This document shows positions 18,648 to 28,280 of a stretch of DNA of 64,000 nucleotides, one piece after another (the stretch's first letter is position 1; every line of letters starts with the position of its first letter). The stretch comes from JANLUX01 sp031366005 (GTDB lineage Bacteria > Bacteroidota > Bacteroidia > AKYH767-A > OLB10): positions 37,059-101,058 of the forward strand of contig JANLZB010000019.1 of NCBI GenBank assembly GCA_031366005.1. Reading direction: 5' to 3'. The position numbers and the translations under genes were made by a program. The notes below the pieces were generated by a model that made no database searches, had not been told where the DNA came from, and was given only the letters and a program-made list of their open reading frames with translations.

Positions 18648-18682
18648 GCGTAGAAGTACGCAAAGTTTGCGTACTTCTACGC
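18648..18682. repeat. 35-bp perfect palindrome
   Basis: Two 17-bp arms (GCGTAGAAGTACGCAAA and its complement) flank a single central base. It has no T-tract, so it is more likely a REP-type or protein-binding palindrome than a standard terminator. It lies 52 bp after the ABC exporter gene. Confidence 0.88.
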
Positions 18683-18826
18683 AAATAAAACGATCGTAAA
18701 CAAACGGCTTTTAAAAATAATCTCCTCAAAATCAAACATTAAAGCAATTAGCCATATTCTAAATACTAAATATTAGCAAGTATGAAAAGATAGAATGTAG
18801 GTTTACAGTTCTCAATTAAAGCAATT

Positions 18827-19144
18827 ATGGCAGATCCACATGAAATTAGTTTACCGGAGGCAAAGATTATGACCACCGCGTATCGCGACTCCGCTTTTTT
18901 TGCTGAGAATGGTTACCGTAAAGCGGTAGCATTTAGTAAAGAAGCAATCCTGCGGGTACTTGAACAAGAGGAAAGCAATGGATTGCGATGCTATTTCGCT
19001 TTAGATAAGGACAAACTGATAACACTGATTTTAGCAGCTTATGACAGAAGTGAAAATGATATTATAGGCGAAGGCAGGCAGTTTGCTGAGTATGGTAATC
19101 CATGTCCCTCAATGTGTTCTAATGATAATGACTTAAATATTTGA
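18827..19144 (+). CDS. Small conserved-type protein with C-terminal CPxxC motif
   Basis: The 105-residue soluble protein has no signal peptide. It has an N-terminal helical region (ISLPEAKIMTTAYRDS), a mixed alpha/beta middle (LRCYFALDKDKLITLILAAY) and a C-terminal NPCPSMCSND with two Cys. I believe similar small proteins ending in CPxxC recur in Bacteroidota, but I cannot name a family or function. The CxxxC-like end could bind metal or form a disulfide. It lies 26 bp upstream of a seven-helix membrane protein gene and a two-component pair on the same strand, suggesting a shared signalling unit. Confidence 0.65.
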   Translation: MADPHEISLPEAKIMTTAYRDSAFFAENGYRKAVAFSKEAILRVLEQEESNGLRCYFALDKDKLITLILAAYDRSENDIIGEGRQFAEYGNPCPSMCSNDNDLNI

Positions 19145-19170
19145 CCTCTTTTCAATTCATTTAAACTTAA

Positions 19171-19806
19171 ATGAATGTCCCATTTACTGTAATATCGAGT
19201 GGCTCTATACTTTTGCCGGTAGTTGCCGGCATTTATTCAACAACCTACCTGCAGAGGCTAAATTATAGAGCACTCGTTTTCTTTTTTATTTATGGTTTCA
19301 TAACAGAGGTGATTGCTAATATTTTATCCATTAGCGGCTCAAATAATTTATTGTTTTATAATATCTATGCATTGGTGGAAGGTGTTTTTTGGATTATCAT
19401 GATTGATGTATGGCTTAATCATAAATATACTTTGTTTTTACGTTTATTAGCGATAACATACAGCCTGATCTGGGCTTATTTATTTATAATAACCCATTCT
19501 ATATTTGCATATAGTAATATTGCGATGGTAACCGAATGTATTATATTAATTCCACTATCTTGTTTATTTTTACTTTCTTTAAGCAAGACCGCCAATTCAG
19601 CGTTAATGGAAATTCCGGAATTTTGGTTTGCTGCCGGAATTCTATTTTTCTTTTCATCTACCTCCGTAATAACTGCCTCAGCTATTTATATTTTTAACGG
19701 TGTTGAAATGATGCGTATTTCCTGGAAACTTCACGGAGTTTTTAATATTATTACTAATTTCATCTTTGCAAAAGCATTTCTGTGCAACCTTCGCAAAACG
19801 ACATAG
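19171..19806 (+). CDS. Seven-helix integral membrane protein, function unknown
   Basis: The 211-residue protein has about seven hydrophobic segments (near residues 8-26, 34-56, 63-84, 91-112, 118-138, 151-175 and 184-206) and only short loops. I do not recognise a family signature. Its last 25 bp overlap the start of the histidine kinase gene, so expression is coupled. A 7-TM sensor input for the kinase, which itself has only one membrane helix, is the most economical role, but that is inference. Confidence 0.72.
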   Translation: MNVPFTVISSGSILLPVVAGIYSTTYLQRLNYRALVFFFIYGFITEVIANILSISGSNNLLFYNIYALVEGVFWIIMIDVWLNHKYTLFLRLLAITYSLIWAYLFIITHSIFAYSNIAMVTECIILIPLSCLFLLSLSKTANSALMEIPEFWFAAGILFFFSSTSVITASAIYIFNGVEMMRISWKLHGVFNIITNFIFAKAFLCNLRKTT

Positions 19807-20552
19807 TATTACTTATTCTCATAACCGCTGTAGTTATTGCAGTGCTGGCCTTTTTTCTTATCTCTCTTGTCATTATAAATGCACGCAAAAATGCCCGGAG
19901 GCAAATTGAGACAATTAGAACCATATTTGAAACCCAGGAAGAAGAGCGGAAACGCATAGCCCGTGATATGCATGACGGGTTAGGCGCGCAATTAAGCGCA
20001 ATAAAATTATATGTTGGCCTATTGAGTGAACCGGATAAATCTGTTAATACTACTATTTCATTGCATAGTACTAAAACATTAATTGATTCAGCTATGCGTG
20101 ATTTAAGAATGATCACCAGGAATTTATTGCCACGAACACTTTCTGAACAAGGTCTTGCCGCTCAGTTATCTGAAATCAGGGAGGTGCTGAACTAAACAAA
20201 TAATATAAATGTTATTGTATCCATTAACAATGAAAAATTCCGGTTTCAGCAGGAGTTTGAAATTAATCTGTTTCGCATATTGCAGGAAATGATAAATAAT
20301 ACACTTAAATATGCACAAGCAAAGACCATTTATATTTCACTTCACCTAGATAAATCAAATTTAAAAGTAGATTATCATGATGATGGTACAGGATTCGATT
20401 TTGCATCCGTACAAAAAGGTTTAGGTATAAAAAATATTGAGACACGCGTTAAATTCCATACTGGTAAAATCAGGATGGATAGTTCACCATTAACGGGAAC
20501 TACTTATGCCATTAATTTCGCGCTTGAACAAAACAGTAAAATCTATGCATAG
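19782..20552 (+). pseudogene. NarL-type sensor histidine kinase with in-frame TAA
   Basis: From ATG 19782 the frame encodes one N-terminal membrane helix (about 9-31) and a HisKA_3 dimerisation domain with the phospho-acceptor His64 (RDMHDGLGAQ). It then hits TAA at 20193-20195. The same frame continues uninterrupted to 20552 and encodes the ATPase domain: N-box QEMINNTLKYA, G1 DDGTGFD and G2 GLGIKNI. Both halves are intact otherwise and total 256 codons. The stop could derive from AAA or GAA by one substitution. If real, the kinase is inactive unless the halves reassemble or the stop is read through. The gene overlaps both neighbours. Confidence 0.88.
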
Positions 20553-21219
20553 TGATTCCAATAACACAAGGTATAGTGTCATAGTAGCTGACGACCATAA
20601 AATTTTTCGCGATGGAATGGCGGAAACCCTTAAGCAGGTAAAATCAGTGGCATATGTGAGACAAGCTGCAAATGGAGATGAGGTGATGGAGCAATTGCAG
20701 GAAAATAAATGTCATATAATTTTTATGGATATTAATATGCCTGGTAAAGATGGTATTGCTACTACACGTGAAGTAATCCGTAATTATCCAACAATAAAAA
20801 TAATTGCATTAACGATGTACGATGACCGAAAACATTTGATTGATATGATTAATGCAGGGGCAATTGGTTATTTATTAAAAAGTACAGATAAAAAAGAAAT
20901 TGCGGAAGCCATTGATGCGGTGATGACAGGCACTCGATTTTACGGGAAAGATATATCCACTTTATTATTGGAAACCACTATTAAAAATCTTAAGGCCAAT
21001 GCTGAGATTGAAGATTCAGATCAGTTGTTACCAAAGGAAATTGAACTTCTGCAATTGATATATAAAGAGATGACATCAAAGGAGATTGCTGACCGTTTAG
21101 GAATATCTCCCCGCACAATTGAACGTCAGCGATTGTTATTATTTCAAAAAACAGGCACACATAATATAGCTGGCTTAATTAAATATGCAATTAAGTATGG
21201 CTACGTGACAGAAATTTAA
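20545..21219 (+). CDS. NarL/FixJ-type response regulator
   Basis: The 224-residue regulator has a receiver domain with the acidic pair Asp16-Asp17 (VADDHKIFRDG), phospho-acceptor Asp62 (FMDINMPG) and the LLKS lysine. A LuxR-type HTH lies at the C-terminus (EMTSKEIADRLGISPRTIERQR). I chose ATG 20545, which overlaps the kinase stop by 8 bp, instead of an in-frame ATG 39 bp upstream inside the kinase. It is the natural partner of the adjacent HisKA_3 kinase. The domain is complete, so it may still work if phosphorylated by another kinase. Confidence 0.93.
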   Translation: MHSDSNNTRYSVIVADDHKIFRDGMAETLKQVKSVAYVRQAANGDEVMEQLQENKCHIIFMDINMPGKDGIATTREVIRNYPTIKIIALTMYDDRKHLIDMINAGAIGYLLKSTDKKEIAEAIDAVMTGTRFYGKDISTLLLETTIKNLKANAEIEDSDQLLPKEIELLQLIYKEMTSKEIADRLGISPRTIERQRLLLFQKTGTHNIAGLIKYAIKYGYVTEI

Positions 21220-21342
21220 TCCTGAAATAAAACAATTTAAAGTTGTAGATTTATTTTTTAAAATATTTATTCTGAAAATCAGATATTGATAATGAATCAG
21301 GATTAATTGCATCAACCCTCGAAATTGCATTCATTATAATAA

Positions 21343-21666
21343 TTATCCTTTTGATTTTGCAGATTTCATAGTGAGAAGGTATTTCAAAACCAAATCCTCC
21401 TGGTGGTTGTCAAGTTTTGCACGTTTCGCCATTTTAGGCAATACCTGTCTCACAGTTGCTTCATCATTGGTAAAAGGTTTTTTAAGAGAGTGGCATTTAT
21501 TACAGCTATGCTCAAAAATTGATTTCCCTTGTTCAAGATCTGCAAGAGTTGTACCGGGAAATTTTTGCTGTGCACGGTTTGCATCTGTCTGAGATGGCGT
21601 AAGTGGCTTGTAAGCCGCACAGGAAACTATTAATAAAAATGACAAAAATGTAAGCGTTTTTTTCAT
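21343..21666 (-). CDS. Cytochrome c-type lipoprotein
   Basis: The 107-residue protein has a lipoprotein signal ending at Cys16 (LIVSC) and one heme c motif CNKCH (Cys55, Cys58, His59) preceded by LEQGKSIFEHS, the usual small cytochrome c entry. A Met in LPKMAKRAKL or LLTMKS could be the distal ligand. It is an electron carrier facing the periplasm. It is a single gene convergent with the response regulator. Confidence 0.88.
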   Translation of the reverse strand: MKKTLTFLSFLLIVSCAAYKPLTPSQTDANRAQQKFPGTTLADLEQGKSIFEHSCNKCHSLKKPFTNDEATVRQVLPKMAKRAKLDNHQEDLVLKYLLTMKSAKSKG

Positions 21667-21814
21667 GGGAGATTTTTTTTAAAAATATGAAACTTTTGTG
21701 CCATAAATTTACTGAAAGATGAGATACGGGAATGTGATTGAATCTTTATTGTAAAATTCCTGAGAGCTATAGGGATTTATAATAATAAGTAAGGATGACC
21801 ATTATCAAAGTAAA

Positions 21815-24800
21815 TTAATAGACAAGATTTACCTGCCCTGTAAGCGAATGCGGCTTGTCAAAAACATCTTTGATCTTAAGCAGATAAACATAAGTATCCT
21901 CTGGTACGGATGTGTTGGCATAAGTTCCATCCCAGGAATGAGAAGTACTGTTTGTGGTAAACAAAAGCTTTCCCCACCGGTTGAATATCATCAATTGATA
22001 TTCGGATATGCCAATGCCGTAAATATTAAAAACGTCATTCCGGCCGTCATTGTTTGGAGTAAAAGTGTTAGGCACGTAAACAGTAAAAGCACCCTCAATT
22101 TCAATAATCTCAACTACGGTATCCTTACATCCGTCAGGAGATGTTACTTCCTGGGTAACAGTGTAAAAACCAGGTGCTGTATAAGTATGCTCCGGAAATG
22201 ATTCAGTACTAGTTGCACTATCACCAAACAAATAATTCCAGGTAACCACATTCCATGAGTGATCAGAAAAATAAACAGTTGGATGTAGTATGCTTGCTTT
22301 CTCAGGTTCATAGCTGAATGCTGCCACCGGCTTTGCAAACACTGTTATATAATCAGACATTTCAATTTCATCATGACATCCGATATCAGTGCTCACCGAA
22401 AGTGCAACAGAATAAACTCCACTTTGCTGATATGAATATCCGGGATCCTGAAGTGTATCACCATTGCCATCACCGTAATCCCATTCCCAATGATTAATAA
22501 CGCCTTCTGCAGATGTTGACTGATCTTGAAACTGAATTGCTAAAGGCTGACAACCTACGGTGACATCACTTGTTAAAATAGCCTGAGGTAAATCATAAAC
22601 ATAAGCGGGTTTCAGAATGGAATCTTTACATCCCAGGTCAGATGTTGCAGTAAGTAGGGGATAATGTAATCCTGCAGCAGCATAAATATGGGTAGGAGAT
22701 AAAAGAGTAGATACAGTACTGTCTCCAAATGACCAGTGATATAATTGAATAATTCCATTTGCTATAAGAGATTGATTAATAAAAGAAGTGGATTCATGCA
22801 GACAAACAGTATCAGTAGTAAAATCAACTACAGGCAATGGATGTGTTATTATCATTTGTGATGTGGTGTCAGCACACAAATTATCAGAGTTGACAATGAG
22901 TGTAACAATATACGTGGTGTCATCATTGAAAAAATGCAAAGTATTTTGATTGAAATCAATTGGTGAGTTATCACCAAAATTCCATTGCCAGGCACTAATG
23001 CTTCCGGTTGTTACTGAAGAGTGATCGTTAAATGCAGCAGCAGAAAGCATACAGATTGTGTCATGTGTAAATGATGCATTGGGTTTAGGATAAACAATTA
23101 TTTGCTTCGTAGTATCATTATAACATCCGGTAGTCGCAGTGGCCACTAACGTTACCAGATAACTCCCAGCATTAGCAAATGTGTGTGACGGAGTACTGGT
23201 TCCATTGGCGTTAAAGCCATCACCAAAATTCCATTGCCATCCATTTATGGGGCCGTTGCCGGATATTGTTGCGTCAGTAAATTGCGCAGCATCATAAATA
23301 CAAACATTGGAAAAAGAAAAATCAGGTCTTGGAGTATGATTAATATAAATCAATGATGATAAATCATCCCTGCAACCGTTAGCTGCCATTACCGTTAAAG
23401 AAACTGTATAGTATCCGCCCTCAGTAAAAGTATGGAAAGGATCCTGAAGGATGCTAACAGGAGTGCTGTCTGCAAAATTCCATGAATAAGTTTGAATGGT
23501 TCCGGGAAAAATAGTGGAATCAGTAAACTGAATTGGTATGCCTTCGCAATGTAAAACCGAATAATTGAATAAAACTTGCGGAATCGTTTTGACCGTTACG
23601 GGTGAAGTAACAGTATCAATGCAACCTCTTGAATTAGTAACAATCAACCGCACTGTATAAGTGGTGTCATTATTATAAATATGATAAGGATTCTGGATTG
23701 ATGATGTAGGTGAACCATCACCAAAATTCCAGTTCCAGCCTGTAATCAAACTCGGTATGTTACTTGACTGATCGCTAAAAAACATAGTGTCATTCATGCA
23801 AATGGATGGTGCAGAAAAACTGGCAACAGGCGGAGTGGGAATACTTACTTCATGCACTACGCTATTCCGGCAGCCGTTATTGCTGATGGCTGTTAACAAT
23901 ACATTAAAGCTGCCAGCATTTATAAATATATGAGGCGTTGCAGTAATGCTATCATTAAGTGATCCATCACCAAAATTCCAAACTGTTGTTTGAATTGAAC
24001 CTGAGTTAATGGTGCTTTGGCTGGTGAAGTTCACTGGTAAACCCGGACATCCTGACGGAACAGTAAATGCTGCAATGGGTGTTGCGGCAGTATTCACGTA
24101 TTTTATCAATGTATCACTGCATCCGTTATTTGCAACGGCAACTAAAGAAACAATATAATTACCTCCGGTATTATAAGTGTGCGATGGAGTCACAACTCCT
24201 GATGTGATTCCATCTCCAAAATCCCAGGTATAAGAATTGATTGATCCCGAAGGAAATAATGTAATGTTATTAAATGAAAACTGAACACCAGGACATGCTA
24301 CTGGTGCTGTAAAGTCAGCAACAGGAGATGGTTTAATAGTTACATTTTTAACAAGAGAATTATTGCAACCATTACTTGCTGTTACAGTTAAGCTAACAGA
24401 GTAAGTGCCTATGGAGTTATAATTATGGAGCGGATTTTGAACATTGGAAATGGGTGAACCGTCACCAAAATTCCAGGTCCAGGCTGTAATGGTTCCACCG
24501 CTTAATCCTGATCCATCAATAAACTGCACAGGACTTTGCGCACATGTATCAGATGAAGTAAAATTTACAGTTGGCAAAGCTATCAGATTAACCTGCTGTT
24601 GTGCTGTATCACGACAATTGTCATTACTTACTGCAAACAAAGTGACTGTATAAATTCCTGGTATTGTATAAGCATGTACAGGGTTTGCATTTGTACTGTC
24701 TTTTATACCATCACCAAAATCCCATACAAAACCAGCAAGTGTACCGTTCACCACCACAGTGGTATAAGTAAAATTTACTGTATTATTTGCACAGGTAGTA

Positions 24801-26209
24801 GTGTAAGTAAATCCCGCCAAGGGTGTTGCAAGAGTATTCACAGCAGTCACAATGGTATCTCTGCAACTATTAGCATCTTGTACTATTAGAGTGGTGTTAT
24901 AAGTCCCGGGCAGGGAGTAAGTATGAACAGGATGTTGTACCGAAGAGACAGTACTGCCATCACCGAAATTCCATTGCCATGAAGCTATTCCTGAGGACGG
25001 AGACAGTGATGCATCTGTAAATTGCAATGGTGTGCCGGTACATGTAGGAGTAAAGTTAAATGCGGCAGCAGGTGCATCGTTTGCCACTATATTTCTTAAC
25101 ACTGTATCGCGGCAACCACCCGAATTACCAATTATCAAAGTAGTAGTATAGTTTCCCGGTGCTGCATAAGAATGCACAGGGTTTTGTAAATTAGAACTGG
25201 TTCCATCTCCAAAATCCCAATACCAGTAATTTACAGGAGAACCAACAACCACATATGAGGAATCAAGGAAAGCGACTGAATTATAACACGAGTCTGATTG
25301 TATATATGCTGAAGCAATTACTGAAGGTGTAACTACACTATATAATGTAACATCGCAGCCCGTCACCGAGGTCATCACCACAGAAAATGTATCGCCAACA
25401 ACAGGATTATTAACTACAATACTTTGTGTTGTTTGCCCGGTGTTCCATAAATATTGGGCAAATCCCGGAGGAGCTGTCATAGTAGTGGTTGAGATACCCG
25501 GACAGAAATCACTGAATATGTTAAACGGATAACAGAAACAATCAATGTAGGCATATCCGAAGTGTCCGCCAAGGGCACAATCGCCAGTAGAAAAAACAAT
25601 AGTAACTGTTTGTCCTACGTAACCTGACAGATCAATTCCAACTGTTGTCCAGTCTTTCCAGTGTATCTCCGATCCTGAGGGTCCTTGAATGGTAACGAAT
25701 CCCGGAATACCGGCAGCAGCATAAACATTATAAACACCACAGCCAATGGTATTACCATTTTGTGCAAACACTTTGATTTCAAATCGTGGCTGATCAAGCG
25801 AATCATGAAAAGGATCTTCCAGCACAACAGCATAACGGTAAATAAAAAGCTGATTGTTTGGAGAAACAGGAAAAGAATAAATAAGTTGTTCGGCTTCTGC
25901 CCCTACATTATCATTTCCTAACCGCGCTGAATATTGTCCTCCGGGAGCTACCACCTTGAGCACACCATTAGTATTGGGATCAGTTCCAGGTCCGGTCATA
26001 ATGGTATGCCTGGTTGCCACTAATCCGGGTACTGTCGAATTGATGGGACAACAACTTCCTGTGGTGCCTTGCCACCCGGTAAAATTATTCAGTTCAAAAT
26101 CTGCATTAAGACAACTGCTTGTTTGCGCTTGAACGCGGGATGTAACAGCACTCTCCCATAGAATGAGTAAGATAAATATTAAATGTGTAAAATAAATTGG
26201 TTGTTTCAT
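21815..26209 (-). CDS. Giant PKD-repeat surface protein with type B (gliding) T9SS sorting domain
   Basis: The 1464-residue protein has a signal peptide (about 1-29) and a jelly-roll-like N-terminal region with many Cys. Thirteen PKD repeats follow at intervals of roughly 85 residues, each with a W-x-FGDG-type core and an HxY/F strand. The last ~90 residues form a gliding-motility-associated C-terminal domain (VPNTFTPNNDGRND; FNRWGKLLF; DGTYANTSVPEDTYVY). PKD arrays are extracellular spacers for adhesion or binding. The protein is exported through T9SS and attached by the type B route. It lies alone, divergent from the Mla-like operon. Confidence 0.93.
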   Translation of the reverse strand: MKQPIYFTHLIFILLILWESAVTSRVQAQTSSCLNADFELNNFTGWQGTTGSCCPINSTVPGLVATRHTIMTGPGTDPNTNGVLKVVAPGGQYSARLGNDNVGAEAEQLIYSFPVSPNNQLFIYRYAVVLEDPFHDSLDQPRFEIKVFAQNGNTIGCGVYNVYAAAGIPGFVTIQGPSGSEIHWKDWTTVGIDLSGYVGQTVTIVFSTGDCALGGHFGYAYIDCFCYPFNIFSDFCPGISTTTMTAPPGFAQYLWNTGQTTQSIVVNNPVVGDTFSVVMTSVTGCDVTLYSVVTPSVIASAYIQSDSCYNSVAFLDSSYVVVGSPVNYWYWDFGDGTSSNLQNPVHSYAAPGNYTTTLIIGNSGGCRDTVLRNIVANDAPAAAFNFTPTCTGTPLQFTDASLSPSSGIASWQWNFGDGSTVSSVQHPVHTYSLPGTYNTTLIVQDANSCRDTIVTAVNTLATPLAGFTYTTTCANNTVNFTYTTVVVNGTLAGFVWDFGDGIKDSTNANPVHAYTIPGIYTVTLFAVSNDNCRDTAQQQVNLIALPTVNFTSSDTCAQSPVQFIDGSGLSGGTITAWTWNFGDGSPISNVQNPLHNYNSIGTYSVSLTVTASNGCNNSLVKNVTIKPSPVADFTAPVACPGVQFSFNNITLFPSGSINSYTWDFGDGITSGVVTPSHTYNTGGNYIVSLVAVANNGCSDTLIKYVNTAATPIAAFTVPSGCPGLPVNFTSQSTINSGSIQTTVWNFGDGSLNDSITATPHIFINAGSFNVLLTAISNNGCRNSVVHEVSIPTPPVASFSAPSICMNDTMFFSDQSSNIPSLITGWNWNFGDGSPTSSIQNPYHIYNNDTTYTVRLIVTNSRGCIDTVTSPVTVKTIPQVLFNYSVLHCEGIPIQFTDSTIFPGTIQTYSWNFADSTPVSILQDPFHTFTEGGYYTVSLTVMAANGCRDDLSSLIYINHTPRPDFSFSNVCIYDAAQFTDATISGNGPINGWQWNFGDGFNANGTSTPSHTFANAGSYLVTLVATATTGCYNDTTKQIIVYPKPNASFTHDTICMLSAAAFNDHSSVTTGSISAWQWNFGDNSPIDFNQNTLHFFNDDTTYIVTLIVNSDNLCADTTSQMIITHPLPVVDFTTDTVCLHESTSFINQSLIANGIIQLYHWSFGDSTVSTLLSPTHIYAAAGLHYPLLTATSDLGCKDSILKPAYVYDLPQAILTSDVTVGCQPLAIQFQDQSTSAEGVINHWEWDYGDGNGDTLQDPGYSYQQSGVYSVALSVSTDIGCHDEIEMSDYITVFAKPVAAFSYEPEKASILHPTVYFSDHSWNVVTWNYLFGDSATSTESFPEHTYTAPGFYTVTQEVTSPDGCKDTVVEIIEIEGAFTVYVPNTFTPNNDGRNDVFNIYGIGISEYQLMIFNRWGKLLFTTNSTSHSWDGTYANTSVPEDTYVYLLKIKDVFDKPHSLTGQVNLVY

Positions 26210-26698
26210 TTTATTAAAGATCGGATTTGGGCATGGGGTAATTAATTCCTGAATTCAGGTAACAATCGTGCCGTTTTGTAATCGAACCTCATTTATTTAT
26301 AATCACGATTGCCAAATATCTGCTTGTTTGAACGAAGTTATTTAATTAATCTGGTTAATTGAGGTATAAGTTACTTTTAAGCAGGAGATAACAGGTTTAA
26401 ACCATTTGAGAATATTCTTGTATGATTGAACGAGATCATGCTGTTTGATTACTGTCACCAACTCTCAACCCTTGATTTCTATTCAATTAAGTTAAATTAT
26501 ATAAAATCATAGAGCGGGATGTTGAAGATAACGATAATAATGAAGACAACAAAAAAAGAAAAGTTACTGTCAGTATTCCGTTATAAATCATGAGGGTTTT
26601 CAACTTTCTGGTGTTCGGTTTACGATGGCATACTTATTTAAGAAACTATATTTTAATAGTTTAATAAATAATTTCATAATTGGGTAAGCACACTATCC
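26210..26698. other. Divergent intergenic region without a recognisable feature
   Basis: About 490 bp between the PKD protein gene (leftward) and the Mla-type operon (rightward). Promoters for both should lie here, but I see no clear TAnnTTTG box at a useful distance, and no hairpin, tRNA or ORF that I would support. Confidence 0.5.
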
Positions 26699-27493
26699 TT
26701 GATAAATAAGAGAACAAAAGAAAATATATTTTCCAAAGGACTTGACCAATTCTTTATTGATGTTTATAAAGCATATCAATTCTCTATACGTTTTTTTAGA
26801 GAGGTATTTAAACCCCCTTTACACTTTCGTGAGATAGTTAATCAGTGCTTTGAGATTGGTTTAAGAGCGCTTTCGCTGATCACACTCACAGGTTTTATTA
26901 TCGGAATTGTTTTTACCAAACAATCACGTCCTTCATTAGAGGAATTTGGCGCAACTTCATGGTTGCCATCATTGATGGGTATTGCTATTGTAAAAGCTTT
27001 AGGCCCTTTAGTAACTGCACTTATTTGTGCCGGAAAGGTCGGATCAGGAATTGGTGCAGAATTAGGTTCAATGCGTGTAACCGAACAGATAGAAGCAATG
27101 GAAGTTTCAGCTATCAACCCTTTTAAATATTTAGTGGTAACACGTGTAACGGCCACAGTAATAAGTATTCCTGTGCTTGCATTGTATTGCAGTTTTGTTG
27201 GCTTATTAGGCTCGTATGTAAATGTTCATGGATCAGAAGACACCAGTCTTATAGCCTTCTTTCAAAACAGTTTTTCTACTATTAAATTTCTTGATCTGTT
27301 TACATCGTTAGTCAAATCAATAGTGTTTGGTTTTACTATTGGTATCGTTGGTTGTTATAAAGGATTTAATGCTTCGCAAGGTACACGAGGAGTTGGCAAA
27401 GCTGCGAACCAGGCAGTGGTGCTGGCGATGTTTCTCATCTTTATGGAAGAAGTGGTGATTGTACAAGTTTCAAACTGGATACGTTATTTTTAA
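26699..27493 (+). CDS. MlaE-type ABC transporter permease
   Basis: The 264-residue membrane protein matches the MlaE permease family, with the conserved run IVKALGPLVTALICAGKVGSG, the EIG-type loop GAELGSMRVTEQIEAMEV, and about five to six membrane segments. With the next two genes it forms an MCE system that moves phospholipids between the inner and outer membrane. No ATG fits; the only start in the open frame ahead of the conserved region is TTG at 26699. A TTG start may keep expression low. The following ATPase gene begins 4 bp after the stop. Confidence 0.92.
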   Translation: MINKRTKENIFSKGLDQFFIDVYKAYQFSIRFFREVFKPPLHFREIVNQCFEIGLRALSLITLTGFIIGIVFTKQSRPSLEEFGATSWLPSLMGIAIVKALGPLVTALICAGKVGSGIGAELGSMRVTEQIEAMEVSAINPFKYLVVTRVTATVISIPVLALYCSFVGLLGSYVNVHGSEDTSLIAFFQNSFSTIKFLDLFTSLVKSIVFGFTIGIVGCYKGFNASQGTRGVGKAANQAVVLAMFLIFMEEVVIVQVSNWIRYF

Positions 27494-27497
27494 AAAG

Positions 27498-28277
27498 ATG
27501 TCAACTCTCCAAAAGAAACATATCATCAATTACAACGAACGGGTAATCGTAATTAAAGATTTATATAAATCATTTGGTGAGCTGGAGGTATTAAAAGGGG
27601 TTGATCTTAATGTTTTCAAAGGAGAGAATGTAGCAGTGCTTGGTAAGTCAGGAACTGGTAAATCTGTTTTGATAAAAATTATTGTGGGTTTGCTGACACC
27701 TGATAAAGGAGAAGTGAATGTGCTGGGAAAACAAGTGGATAAATTAAGTCCGGTTGAATTGGATGCTCTGAGATTACATATTGGATTCTCATTTCAAAAC
27801 AGTGCGCTATATGACAGCATGAATGTTTATCAGAACCTTGCGTTTCCATTAACGATGAATGTAAAAAATTTAAGTAAAAAAGAAGTTGATGATGCAGTAG
27901 AAGAAGTGCTTGACGCTGTAGGATTGAAAGACAAGGTAAAACAAATGCCATCCGATCTTTCGGGAGGACAGCGAAAAAGAATTGGTATTGCGCGAACATT
28001 AATTCTTAAACCTAAAATCATGTTGTATGATGAGCCTACATCTGGTTTAGATCCTATAACAAGCTCAGAGATAAATGAATTGATAAACGAAGTTCAGGAG
28101 CAATACAACACCACTTCTATCATTATTACCCACGATCTCACCTGCGCCAAAACAACGGGCAACCGGGTAGCGATGTTACTCGGAGGGAAATTTTCGAGAG
28201 TGGGAAAATTTGATGAAGTATTTAACACTGATGATGAACAGGTAAAAAGTTTTTTTAATTATAATTTTATTCAATAA
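27498..28277 (+). CDS. MlaF-type ABC transporter ATPase
   Basis: The 259-residue ATPase of the lipid transport operon has Walker A GKSGTGKS, signature LSGGQRKR, Walker B MLYDEPTSGLD and an H-loop in ITHD. I start it at ATG 27498 (MSTLQKK), four bases after the permease stop; an in-frame ATG 39 bp upstream lies inside the permease gene. It powers the MlaE permease. The MCE gene follows 3 bp later. Confidence 0.93.
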   Translation: MSTLQKKHIINYNERVIVIKDLYKSFGELEVLKGVDLNVFKGENVAVLGKSGTGKSVLIKIIVGLLTPDKGEVNVLGKQVDKLSPVELDALRLHIGFSFQNSALYDSMNVYQNLAFPLTMNVKNLSKKEVDDAVEEVLDAVGLKDKVKQMPSDLSGGQRKRIGIARTLILKPKIMLYDEPTSGLDPITSSEINELINEVQEQYNTTSIIITHDLTCAKTTGNRVAMLLGGKFSRVGKFDEVFNTDDEQVKSFFNYNFIQ

Positions 28278-28280
28278 GTC

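Noticed and set aside
14377..20195. TAA recoding as an explanation for the two in-frame stops
   Set aside because: TAA is used as the normal stop by many intact genes here (for example rpmJ and the DUF3276 gene), so a reassigned code is not plausible; local mutation or read error is simpler.
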